In this document: piece by piece, positions 44,396 through 52,514 of the stretch
Position numbering within the stretch: the stretch's first letter is position 1
How the letters are laid out: each line of letters begins with the position of its first letter
Origin: an uncultured Phaeodactylibacter sp.
Lineage (GTDB): Bacteria; Bacteroidota; Bacteroidia; Chitinophagales; Saprospiraceae
Length of the DNA: 64,000 bases
Assembly: GCA_913057245.1 (NCBI GenBank)
Contig: CAJXNH010000014.1
Location: 26,661-90,660 of the forward strand
Reading direction: 5' to 3'
Program-made: the position numbers and the translations under genes
The notes under the pieces: generated by a model
Database searches by the model: none
Seen by the model: only the letters and a program-made list of their open reading frames with translations
What the model was told of the DNA's origin: nothing

Positions 44396-45739
44396 ATGAA
44401 CCAGCGGATTTTAATCAAGGGCTCCACCATCGTAAACGAAGGAAAAACAGTTGTTGCGGATGTACTTCTGTCAGAGGGGCGGATTGCGCAGATAGGGGAG
44501 ATTGAAGCACAGCCGGACGATCAAATCATCGACGGCACCGGCAAGCACCTCTTCCCGGGCATTATCGACGGGCAGGTGCACTTCCGGGACCCGGGCGCAA
44601 CCCATAAAGCCGACCTGCATACCGAAAGCAAAGCGGCAGTGGCCGGGGGCGTCACTTCCTTCATCGATATGCCCAACACCATCCCCAATACCCTGACGAT
44701 GGAGCGCCTGAACGAGAAGTACGAAATCGCATCCAAAAAATCCCTGGCCAATTACTCCTTTTTCCTGGGGGTCAACGGTGACAACCTGGATGAAGTGATC
44801 CAAACCGATACTACCAAGCTGATGGGCGTTTCCGATGACGGGCTGTACTTCACCAAAAAGGGCAACCTGCTGGCGGACAACCCGGAGACGATGGAGAAGC
44901 TGTTCGCCAATTGCAAGTCCATCATTGCTATCCACTCGGAGAAAGAGCAGATCGTGGAGCAAAACGAGGAAAAGTACCGCGAAATGTACGGCGATGACGT
45001 ACCGGTGAAGTTCCACCCCATCATCCGCAGCACACAAGCCTGCTACGAAGCCACCGAGCGCGCCATCGGCCTGGCGGAGAAGCACGGCGCCCGTTTGCAC
45101 ATCCTGCACCTGACCACCGAGGCGGAAACCCACCTGTTCCGCAACGACATCCCGCTGGAAGAAAAGAAAATCACCACGGAAGTCTCAGTACACCACCTCT
45201 GGTTCTCCGATGAGGACTACGAGCGCCTGGGCGTCCTCATCAAATGGAACCCTGCCATCAAGACCAAAAAGGATAAGGAAGGCCTGCTGCAGGCCCTGCT
45301 CGATGACCGCATTGACCTCGTGACCACCGACCATGCGCCCCATACTCTGGAAGAAAAGCAGAAGCCTTATTTCCAGTCTATGTCAGGTGCGCCCATGGTA
45401 CAGCACACCCTCAACTGCATGCTGGAGTTCCACCATCAGGGCAAGATTTCGCTGGAGAAAATTGCCGAGAAGATGTGCCACAACCCGGCCCGCCTCTACC
45501 GCATGTCCAGGCGCGGCTACATCCGCGAAGGCTACTACGCCGACCTGACTTTGGTCGACCTAAACCAATCCTGGACGGTCTCGAAAGAGAACGTACTATA
45601 CAAATGCGGCTGGTCGCCTCTGGAGGGCACCACTTTCCACAACAAAGTCCTCAAGACTTTCGTCAATGGCAACCTGGTGTACGACGAGGGCACCTTTGCG
45701 GAAGATACTTTTGGGATGGCGATTGAGGTGGGGGAATAA
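44396..45739 (+). CDS. pyrC: Dihydroorotase (Bacteroidota type)
   Basis: A 447-residue amidohydrolase. It has FPGIIDGQVHFRDPGATHKADLHTESKAAVAGGVTSFIDMPNTIPNT at about residues 55-100, later HILHLTTEAE, and DLVTTDHAPHTLEEK with the catalytic Asp, followed by GAPMVQHTLN. These identify class I dihydroorotase, which closes carbamoyl aspartate to dihydroorotate in pyrimidine synthesis. The first metal motif is usually HxH; here it is QVH, as in other Bacteroidota dihydroorotases I recall. The gene stands alone, with hsdR convergent 25 nt downstream. Confidence 0.9.
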   Translation: MNQRILIKGSTIVNEGKTVVADVLLSEGRIAQIGEIEAQPDDQIIDGTGKHLFPGIIDGQVHFRDPGATHKADLHTESKAAVAGGVTSFIDMPNTIPNTLTMERLNEKYEIASKKSLANYSFFLGVNGDNLDEVIQTDTTKLMGVSDDGLYFTKKGNLLADNPETMEKLFANCKSIIAIHSEKEQIVEQNEEKYREMYGDDVPVKFHPIIRSTQACYEATERAIGLAEKHGARLHILHLTTEAETHLFRNDIPLEEKKITTEVSVHHLWFSDEDYERLGVLIKWNPAIKTKKDKEGLLQALLDDRIDLVTTDHAPHTLEEKQKPYFQSMSGAPMVQHTLNCMLEFHHQGKISLEKIAEKMCHNPARLYRMSRRGYIREGYYADLTLVDLNQSWTVSKENVLYKCGWSPLEGTTFHNKVLKTFVNGNLVYDEGTFAEDTFGMAIEVGE

Positions 45740-45764
45740 GGGCGGAGAACAAGAGCCAAAACGC

Positions 45765-48700
45765 TTACCCCGCCTCCGCGTTCCGGTTGATCGCATCGAT
45801 AATGCTGATGATTTTCACCCGCTCCGCATCATCGTCAAAAATGCCGAAGATGCCCATGTCGTGCAGATCCGTAAATGGCGGTCGCGCCAGCATCCGCTTT
45901 TGGATCGTGCCGTTGACCGCCAGGTAGTCGATCAGGCGGTTGAGGAAGGTCATTTGATCCGCGCGGAGTTGGCTTTGGTGGAGCAAATCTGCGAAGGCTT
46001 CCTTGGCAGCCCTGGTGTCGAGCCCCACGAGGCTGCGGATGAATGCGCCAAGGGGTTGGTCGCCCAGTTCCTTTTCGAGGGCTTCCCGGGCCACCGGGTC
46101 GTCTTCAAAGAGCAGGCGCTCCAGCTCCTGTAGCTCAGCGGCTGTAATCGGCTGATTGGTGCGGAGTTTTTGAATGGCAATGTGTTCCCGGTTGTCCCGC
46201 ACGTAGCGTTCCACGCGCTGCCGGTAGTTGTCCATGGACTCGATACCCCGCAGCACTTCTGCCGCCTCCGTCCCGTCGATCTGATCCTTAAAGTTCGTTT
46301 CGTAGACCTTCCGTTCCCGCCGGGGGATGATGTGCAGCAGCCCGCGCAGGGCTTTGCGGATGTTTTCCAGCTCCGGCAGCGTAGCTTCCTGCAAAAAAGC
46401 AGCATCCTGCGCCCGCTGAATGTGGGGCATGGCCTTTTGTATGGCAGGGATATTATGCATGCCAGCCAGTTGATCAGCCAGGCGCTGTATTTTGCGCAGG
46501 TAGGGTTCCTGTGCCTCATCGCCACTGATGCGCAGGGCATAAAGCTCATGCATCAGCAGGTCAAAGCGTTTGGCGGCTTCGTCCGGGTCGTCCAGCTCAA
46601 TCAGTGGGCCAAGGGAATCGGTGATGCGCTCTATCTCGCTGTTGCCCAGTTCATTCCATTGGGCGCGGTCACGCAGCGGGTCGATTTCGCCCAGCTTCAT
46701 CTGTATGCGGAAGTGGTCCCGTTGCGCATAGAGTGCACTGACGGCACTATGGCAAAAGTCAAGTTGTTCCTGTCGGAAAGCATCGGCAGGATCCTGCTGT
46801 TTGATTAGCTGTGCCAGTTGCAAGCGGGCCTGGAAAATGCGGTGGGAGAGGCGCAGCGGTACTTTGGTTTGCAGCCCGTCCGGATTGTGCTCAAAGAACT
46901 CCAGGTTGCCACAAAAGTCGAAAATGTAGAAAAACGCCTTGTCCTCACCGGGCGCAAACAAATCAGGACACAGGCGGGTACCACGGCCCACCATCTGCCA
47001 GTACTTGGCGCGGGAGTAGACCGGCTTGAAAAAGACCAGATTGAGCAGCTCGGGAATGTCGATGCCGGTATCGAGCATATCCACCGAAACGGCAATTTGC
47101 GGGTACTTGTTGATGTCCGAGAGGTCTTCGATAAGCTGCTGCGCAAAGCGGTCGTAATTGTCAATCACCCGGCAAAATTTGCTGCCGTACTGTGGGTATA
47201 GTTTGTCAAATCGCTGCTCGATGAGCTTGGCGTGTTTGTGGTTCTTGGCGAAAATGATACTCTTGCCCATCTTGTCCCCACCGGCTACCCGTTGCCCCTT
47301 CTGCATGAGGTGGTCAATGACTTTATCAATGGTGTCATGGTTGTACAGCCAGCTGTTGATGGCGGAAGCGTCGATGTGCTCCGGGACTTCCCCGGCCTCA
47401 TCCCGAAAAGTGGACTCGTATTCAGCTTGTTCTTCTTCGGAAAGGTCATTGTAGTGGATGCCCCGGCGGACAAATCCGAGGTTGACTTTTTCGCCCCGGG
47501 GCGGCACCAGATAGCCGTCGCGGACGGCTTCCTCGATATCGTAGGAGAAGGTGGGGTTGCGCACTTCGCAGTCAAACAGCTCGTAGGTGTCTTTATCTGC
47601 CTGATCTTTGGGCGTAGCGGTCAGGCCCAGCAGCAGCGCGTCGAAGTACTCAAAGATGGCATTGTATTTCTGGTAAACCGAGCGGTGGGCCTCATCCACG
47701 ATAATGAGGTCGAAGTGGCCGGGCGTAAACAAACGGGCGTCTCCGCTGCGGGCACCATCTATACGGTTCATCATCGTAGGGTAGGTGGAGAAAACAAGGC
47801 GGGTGTCCGTTTCTTCCTTTTCCTGCGTAAGGTCGATGGCGCTGAGGTGGGGCGTATGTTGTTTAAAAGCTTTCTTCGCCTGTTTGACCAGCGCGCTGCG
47901 GTCGGCCAGGAAGAGTACCCGTTTGACCCAGTTGGCTTTGGAAAGAAGCTCTACGATTGCCGCCGCCGTCCTGGTTTTGCCCGCTCCGGTTGCCATCACG
48001 ATGAGGGCGGAGCGTTTGCCACCCCGCAGTTGGCCATCGGCTTCCTTCGCATAGGTTTCCATGACGCGCTGAATGCCTTCCATCTGATAATGGCGCCCGG
48101 CAATCTCGGTATTGGGCCTGAGCTTGCGGATATCCTGCCGGCTTTGCCGCCGGTCTATAAGCAGTTGCAGTTCGTCACGGGTCAGAAAACCGGAAATTGG
48201 GCGGGCACTGTAGAAGGTGTCATCCCAAATCCAGTTATCGTAGCCATTGGTGAAAAAGATGATCGGGCGTTGCCCGTGCATGCGCTCCAGGCAGTCGGCA
48301 TAGAGCTCCGCCTGATGCTGCCCCTGATAGGCCTCCTTGCTCGTGCGCTTGGCCTCAATGACCGCCAGTGGCTTACCATTTTGGCCCCAGAGGACATAGT
48401 CGGCATTGCCCCGCCCTGTTTTGTTGACCGCCACGGGCAGGCCCTCCACCGGGTACTCCCGCACATTCGGTGCATCAATATCCCATCCGGCTTCCCGGAG
48501 CAGCACATCGATGAAGATTTCCCGGGTTTCCTTTTCGCTCATTGGCGGTGGCGGCAGCACGTTGCCCGCGGCTTTATTCTGTGATTTGACCGCCTGCAGG
48601 GCTTCCAGCTGCGCTTTCAGGCGGGCGGCTTCCTCTTCGGCCTGCAGCCGGCGGCGGCGTTCCTTTTGCAGCTCCTCCACCCGTTCCTCCACCTGCTGTT

Positions 48701-49163
48701 GCATGCGCTCCAACTGTGCCTTACTTTTCTCTGCCGTGCCTTTGGCGGGTATAAAGTGGTCTTCGAAGGTCGGTACCTCAGGCCGCTCTTCGCTGTACAG
48801 GCGGGCGCACCAGCCCAGGAAGCGGTGCAGGTACTTAAGCATGGCCAGCGCTTTGTACTGAGAGGTTTTGCCGGTATGCACGGCATTATTGCCCTCTTTG
48901 CGGATGATGTGCAGCTCCTTGTACATGCTCGGTGGCAAAATCTCCCGGAAGGTCCGCTCGTACATACGGGAGGACAGGGCCGTATCATAAGGCGCTTCCA
49001 GCTCCCCGTCATTTTCGTACAGCCAGTTGACCATCAGCTCCAGTGTCAGGCGGCTGTAGAAGACAGAGGTAACGGGCGCGGTGATGCCGTGGGCTTCGGC
49101 CTGCTGTGCGTTTTGGAATACTTCGGGCCAGCCCTCACGAAGGAATTGGAAGTTGGAGTCCAT
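45765..49163 (-). CDS. hsdR: Type I restriction enzyme R subunit
   Basis: From ATG 49163 (MDSNFQFLREGWPEVFQNAQQ) the protein has 1132 residues; a TTG at 49193 is less likely. After a helical N-terminus and coiled coil (about residues 140-195) comes the nuclease domain with NADYVLWGQNGKPLAVIEAKRTS (PD-(D/E)XK). The translocase has Walker A MATGAGKTRTAAA, DEAHRS (motif II) and a second RecA domain with SVDMLDTGIDIPELLNLVFF and QMVGRGTRLCPDLF. It cuts unmodified DNA with HsdM and HsdS. It lies 3.3 kb downstream of hsdS, separated by two toxin-antitoxin-type pairs, and ends convergent with pyrC. Confidence 0.95.
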   Translation of the reverse strand: MDSNFQFLREGWPEVFQNAQQAEAHGITAPVTSVFYSRLTLELMVNWLYENDGELEAPYDTALSSRMYERTFREILPPSMYKELHIIRKEGNNAVHTGKTSQYKALAMLKYLHRFLGWCARLYSEERPEVPTFEDHFIPAKGTAEKSKAQLERMQQQVEERVEELQKERRRRLQAEEEAARLKAQLEALQAVKSQNKAAGNVLPPPPMSEKETREIFIDVLLREAGWDIDAPNVREYPVEGLPVAVNKTGRGNADYVLWGQNGKPLAVIEAKRTSKEAYQGQHQAELYADCLERMHGQRPIIFFTNGYDNWIWDDTFYSARPISGFLTRDELQLLIDRRQSRQDIRKLRPNTEIAGRHYQMEGIQRVMETYAKEADGQLRGGKRSALIVMATGAGKTRTAAAIVELLSKANWVKRVLFLADRSALVKQAKKAFKQHTPHLSAIDLTQEKEETDTRLVFSTYPTMMNRIDGARSGDARLFTPGHFDLIIVDEAHRSVYQKYNAIFEYFDALLLGLTATPKDQADKDTYELFDCEVRNPTFSYDIEEAVRDGYLVPPRGEKVNLGFVRRGIHYNDLSEEEQAEYESTFRDEAGEVPEHIDASAINSWLYNHDTIDKVIDHLMQKGQRVAGGDKMGKSIIFAKNHKHAKLIEQRFDKLYPQYGSKFCRVIDNYDRFAQQLIEDLSDINKYPQIAVSVDMLDTGIDIPELLNLVFFKPVYSRAKYWQMVGRGTRLCPDLFAPGEDKAFFYIFDFCGNLEFFEHNPDGLQTKVPLRLSHRIFQARLQLAQLIKQQDPADAFRQEQLDFCHSAVSALYAQRDHFRIQMKLGEIDPLRDRAQWNELGNSEIERITDSLGPLIELDDPDEAAKRFDLLMHELYALRISGDEAQEPYLRKIQRLADQLAGMHNIPAIQKAMPHIQRAQDAAFLQEATLPELENIRKALRGLLHIIPRRERKVYETNFKDQIDGTEAAEVLRGIESMDNYRQRVERYVRDNREHIAIQKLRTNQPITAAELQELERLLFEDDPVAREALEKELGDQPLGAFIRSLVGLDTRAAKEAFADLLHQSQLRADQMTFLNRLIDYLAVNGTIQKRMLARPPFTDLHDMGIFGIFDDDAERVKIISIIDAINRNAEAG

Positions 49164-49182
49164 AGATGTCCTGCTGTTTAGA

Positions 49183-49306
49183 GACGGAAACAAAATAAGA
49201 TAGACCGTTTGAGGTTTGGCGAAATTTTATAAGCAACTGAAAACTTGGAAGTTGCGTTAAAATATCGCCAAAGCCTAAAAAGAGAACGGTCTAACTTATT
49301 TCCGTC
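49183..49306. repeat. 124-bp imperfect palindrome upstream of hsdR
   Basis: Left arm words GACGGAAA (49183-49190), AAATAAG-TAGACCGTT (49193-49209), TTTGGCGA, ATTTTA and GCAACT reappear in reverse order and complement on the right, ending TTTCCGTC (49299-49306). The centre is near 49245. The arms are nearly 55 nt with small gaps. It could be a fold-back element or a duplicated, inverted copy of the hsdR leader. Confidence 0.75.
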
Positions 49307-49384
49307 AGACTACTTAGTCGGGAATATAAATAAAATTAATGGGTTGCAGAATAAAAGCCGGGAAAATGAAAGCTACGAGCGCAA

Positions 49385-49648
49385 CTACATCAAAGGGAAG
49401 TATGGCGCCATACCGTTTCTGGGCGATTTTGAGGGTGTGATAAATAGCCCAGACTTCTTTCTAGATTTTATCCAGTCTTGCAAGGGGCCTTCTCCCTGTA
49501 TTTCATCAAATACTAAAGTTGAGCTGGCAATGATGTCTGCCTGAGTTTGCTGGTCGATCCACTCCCAAAATGCAGGAAATACATCCATGTTGTAGGGGCC
49601 ATTTTGAGCTTGAATGAACACGTTAGCATCTAAAATATAATCTGGCAT
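49385..49648 (-). CDS. DUF4411 (PIN-like) toxin, probably truncated
   Basis: An 87-residue protein starting MPDYILDANVFIQAQNGPYN, the typical opening of DUF4411 PIN-like proteins with the first catalytic Asp, followed by FWEWIDQQTQADIIASSTLVFDEIQGEGPLQDWIKSRKK with a conserved Glu. Family members are about 160 residues; the C-terminal half with the remaining acidic residues of the PIN active site is absent, and nothing like it occurs in the following 180 nt. It starts 6 nt after an XRE-ImmA gene, its normal partner. The RNase activity is probably lost. Confidence 0.72.
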   Translation of the reverse strand: MPDYILDANVFIQAQNGPYNMDVFPAFWEWIDQQTQADIIASSTLVFDEIQGEGPLQDWIKSRKKSGLFITPSKSPRNGMAPYFPLM

Positions 49649-49654
49649 AATACA

Positions 49655-50815
49655 TCAATGTATTTCAAGATGGTCTGCCACTTTTTTCAAGGTCTCGACC
49701 TTTACATTCAGCATACGCGATGCGTCCCGGTAGAGCGTTTGCCCTTCCAGCGTAGCTGCAATAAGCGCGGAGGTGAGCAACTTGCTGTTTCTGGCGGGGA
49801 GGGTGTTATTAAAATTGCCCCCGCTGCTACGTTTTCGGTTCTTATACCAGCTGATGCGGGTAGCGTACACTTGCTGAAATTCAGTACTACTGATCCTGCG
49901 CAGCTGCCGGGCACGAATAAGCAAGACCAAGTCGCTCACTTTATAATGCCGGTACTGTTGTAGGTTTTCTTCAAGGGAAAGATCAGATTGCCAGATGGAT
50001 TGAAAGTCTTCAGCAGGAATCAACACTTCTGCCGCTACCTGATTACAGAAGCGTTCCAACTGATCAAAGTCGTTCTCTACGGCAGATTTTACTTCCACAT
50101 TGGAAACGCCGGAAGCGCCTACCCAAAGATGTGCCAGTTCATGTACAAAAGTGAAGAGTTTAGCAGCTTCTGTATCATTACCGTTGATGAAAACGAGTGG
50201 TGCAACAGCGTCACTTAGTACAAAGCCCCGGAATTCTTCCACAGTTAGTTTGCGATGGTTATTGTTTTTTACCACGCCGCTGATCAGTATCAGTATGCCT
50301 GCTTCTTCGGCCTGCTGCACCAGTTTAGACAAAAAATCAGATTTACTGCGCGCTGATTTCCGAAGCTCTTCATCCAGGCTAAGTACCGCCTGAATATCTC
50401 TGGCTACGGTCTTTACATCCGACTCCACGGAGTATTTACCGATAAATTCCAAAGGGCTTGCCTGCCCGGTGTTTTGCAAATATTCTCTGTACCAGTTTTG
50501 CTTTTGTAGGGAGTCATTCAGTACTTCTTTGAAGTCCAGGCTAAAAGTAGCTCGTGCTTCATTGCGCAGTGTGCGTAGATCCGCAATAGGGGAGTTCTCT
50601 TCAGGGGGAGATGCCAAAAAAAGGTAAGGCAAAGGAACCCTCAGGCGTTCAGCCAGCTTTTGTGCCTGCCGGAAAGTGGGCTGTTCTTCCCCGGTTTCCC
50701 AAGCCGCAATTTTATCTTCCGCCAGCTGCAGGGCTTTAGACAGATCGGACAGCTGCAAACCTGCCCGTTCCCTCGCCCATCTGACCTGATTGCTGTTTAT
50801 GCCTGCTTTTTCCAT
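49655..50815 (-). CDS. XRE-family HTH protein with ImmA/IrrE metallopeptidase domain
   Basis: A 386-residue protein. The N-terminal HTH is clear (VRWARERAGLQLSDLSKALQLAEDKIAAWETGEEQPTFRQAQKLAERL, residues 11-58). The peptidase domain carries HELAH at residues 225-229, the zinc-binding HExxH motif, in FTFVHELAHLWVG. The C-terminal region (about 330-386) resembles a second small helical module. Proteins of this type (COG2856) pair with DUF4411 toxins, acting as antitoxin/regulator or as a protease sensor. The DUF4411 gene follows 6 nt later. Both lie between hsdS and hsdR. Confidence 0.85.
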   Translation of the reverse strand: MEKAGINSNQVRWARERAGLQLSDLSKALQLAEDKIAAWETGEEQPTFRQAQKLAERLRVPLPYLFLASPPEENSPIADLRTLRNEARATFSLDFKEVLNDSLQKQNWYREYLQNTGQASPLEFIGKYSVESDVKTVARDIQAVLSLDEELRKSARSKSDFLSKLVQQAEEAGILILISGVVKNNNHRKLTVEEFRGFVLSDAVAPLVFINGNDTEAAKLFTFVHELAHLWVGASGVSNVEVKSAVENDFDQLERFCNQVAAEVLIPAEDFQSIWQSDLSLEENLQQYRHYKVSDLVLLIRARQLRRISSTEFQQVYATRISWYKNRKRSSGGNFNNTLPARNSKLLTSALIAATLEGQTLYRDASRMLNVKVETLKKVADHLEIH

Positions 50816-50979
50816 TGTATCATTCCTTAGAGCTTTACAATATACTCAAATTGTTGGTGAAAAGCTAAATAGAATCAACAGACTATGAGCAATTATAGCC
50901 CAAACCGTTTTCTTTAGGTAAATCAACATTTCACCCTTCTTTAATCTTCCCAACTTTATTCTTTACCCCAGCATCCTTA

Positions 50980-51115
50980 CCCCGCCCGAGCCCTGCCCCA
51001 ATCGTTTCCTCCCTCGGGGGAGGTGCCCGCAGGGCGGAGGGGGACCCAAGTATTCTACATTTAGCCTTCTACATTTTACCCGCCTTCGCCTTCAGGCTTC
51101 GGCGGGCGGGGCATT
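50980..51115. repeat. 136-bp direct repeat R, copy 1
   Basis: The segment beginning CCCCGCCCGAGCCCTGCCCC and ending in the CTTCGGCGGGCGG block is repeated at 52230-52365, offset exactly 1250 bp, with only two or so differences. It contains GC-rich stem-forming words. The 300 nt between the XRE gene start and the hsdS fragment hold nothing else recognisable. Confidence 0.85.
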
Positions 51116-51230
51116 TCAAACGTCCCCTGCAACACCCCACCAAACACCGCCTCCACCTGCCGCTGTGCCTCTATGTTCGCCACCATGGCCGCAAAACGGG
51201 TTTGGAGGGGGGGCGGGATGAGTATATAGA
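51116..51230 (-). pseudogene. Duplicated 3' end of an hsdS gene
   Basis: On the minus strand the sequence encodes PPLQTRFAAMVANIEAQRQVEAVFGGVLQGTFE and then runs into the repeat R. This matches the end of the intact HsdS (LQTRFAAMVANIEAQR...EAVFGGVLQGTFER, 52515-52640) except for an internal loss of about nine codons. It is the end of a second hsdS copy, cut off upstream by the DUF5615 gene. Confidence 0.85.
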
Positions 51231-51233
51231 GAC

Positions 51234-51577
51234 TTATTTACCTCTAAGGTCAATCCGGAGTATCTTTGATCTTTCCTCTTTAGAATGCAATAGTGCAGAC
51301 TCAATCAGCGGTACCTTAGATTGAAGGGTTTTATACCGGTTGTCATGGGTAATCAGGACAGCTAAACGCAGATTGAAACCCTCAAGATGCTGCTGATATT
51401 CAAGATTCCGGTCAGCGGTCATCAAAAAATCTATACCTTCTTCATCTATCGCCTGCAAGAGCGCTCCGTTTTTCTTGGATTGCCAACCTTTGTCGTAAAC
51501 CGTAAATACCAGAAACGCATCTGAAAAATCTTTTTTAGCGGCGCAGGCAGGTTCTCATTAAGCAAAATGGTTGTCAT
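51234..51577 (-). pseudogene. DUF5615 (PIN-like) toxin with a frameshift in a poly-A tract
   Basis: The ATG at 51577 begins MTTILLNENLPAPLKK. To continue in the family frame (DFSDAFLVFTVYDKGWQSKK, then NGALLQAIDEEGIDFLMTADRNLEYQQ) one more A is needed in the run of six A after CT (51532-51537 region). The downstream frame is then open to the stop at 51234 and contains the DUF5615 hallmarks LLTADRNLxYQQ and the ITHDNRY strand. It would be a toxin of about 114 residues. It overlaps the DUF433 gene by 20 nt, as in normal pairs. Either the gene is broken, phase-variable, or the run is miscalled. Confidence 0.75.
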
Positions 51578-51794
51578 GGCTATTGACGCTTAGCTGAAAA
51601 AAGTTCTCAAAAAAAGTAAGCAATTCTACCACCTGCTCCTTACGGACAGAGGGGGAATCATGTAAAAACGCTTCCAGCGTATCGCCTGCCTTCAGGTAGT
51701 CAAACAGGTTTTTGACCGGCACCCGGGTGTGCGTAAATACCGGCTCCCCACTTTGGATATCCGGTGCAATCGTAATGATCTGTGAAATATTCAT
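51558..51794 (-). CDS. DUF433 antitoxin
   Basis: A 78-residue protein. The DUF433 pattern is plain: ITIAPDIQSGEPVFTHTRVPVKNLFDYLKAGDTLEAFLHDSPSVRKEQVVELL, a small HTH-like domain that commonly precedes a DUF5615 toxin gene. Its last codons overlap the toxin start at 51577. It is probably the DNA-binding antitoxin and repressor of the pair. The gene appears intact, unlike the toxin. Confidence 0.85.
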   Translation of the reverse strand: MNISQIITIAPDIQSGEPVFTHTRVPVKNLFDYLKAGDTLEAFLHDSPSVRKEQVVELLTFFENFFQLSVNSHDNHFA

Positions 51795-51868
51795 GTGTCC
51801 CTGATTTGCTTTCAGGTTATGGCTTTACAGTCAATAATGCCAACAGCCGCTTTTCTTTGAACGTGCTG

Positions 51869-52003
51869 CACACTACTAGACATTTTTCAAAAGGGGTTGA
51901 TTTTTTCAGCCTCCGCACGCCCCCTAGCCCCCTAAAGGCGGGAACTGCAGCCCGCAAAAATCAATCCCTTTTACTCATGAAATCCAGTTTGTCTAGTGGT
52001 TTG
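51869..52003. mobile_element. 135-bp MITE-like element, copy B
   Basis: Same length and nearly the same sequence as 10618-10752, with the left terminus CACACTACTAGACA and the right terminus TGTCTAGTGGTTTG. The flanking 9-bp direct repeat is AACGTGCTG (51860-51868 and 52004-52012), a different target from copy A, which shows independent transposition. It sits 75 nt upstream of the DUF433 start. Confidence 0.88.
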
Positions 52004-52514
52004 AACGTGCTGCCTAATTGCATGGTTCCGCCACCCTTTACCTTTCACCTCGCCCTAAATGGCTTTTCCATTTTACCCGCCTTCTCCTCAGGCTTCAGCA
52101 GGCAGCGCATTTCCACAAGGCCCGCATGGATACATTTCGCCTTTTACATTTTACCCCGCCCGAGCCCTGCCCCAATCGGCCTTTTACATTTCGCCTTTTT
52201 TACATTTTACATTCTACATTTTACCATTCCCCCGCCCGAGCCCTGCCCCAATCGTTTCCTCCCTCGGGGGAGGTGCCCGCAGGGCGGAGGGGGATCCAAG
52301 TATTCTACATTTAGCCTTCTACATTTTACCCGCCTTCGCCTTCAGGCTTCGGCGGGCGGAGCATTCTACATTCCCCATTATACGGTTTACCTTTCAACCC
52401 CGCCCGAGCCATGACCTAAATGGCTTTTACATTTTACATTTCACATTTTACCTTTCCCCCCGCCCGAGCCATGACCTGAATGGCTTTTACATTTTACATT
52501 CAACATTTTACATT
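52004..52514. repeat. Low-complexity repeat field with copy 2 of repeat R (52230-52365)
   Basis: This non-coding stretch is built from TTTACATTTTACATTCTACATT-like words and CCCGCCCGAGCC motifs (about 52154, 52231, 52398 and 52459, plus one at 50981). The motif is followed by TGCCCCAATCG or TGACCTRAATGG. The full 136-bp R copy at 52230-52365 is the partner of 50980-51115. Confidence 0.75.

Noticed and set aside
47232..48584. A 450-codon frame opposite hsdR
   Set aside because: Antisense shadow of hsdR, which carries all the expected helicase and nuclease motifs.
51782..52414. A 210-codon open frame on the plus strand across the repeat field
   Set aside because: It is made of the 135-bp element and low-complexity repeats, and lacks any conserved sequence or start context. 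It is open by chance.
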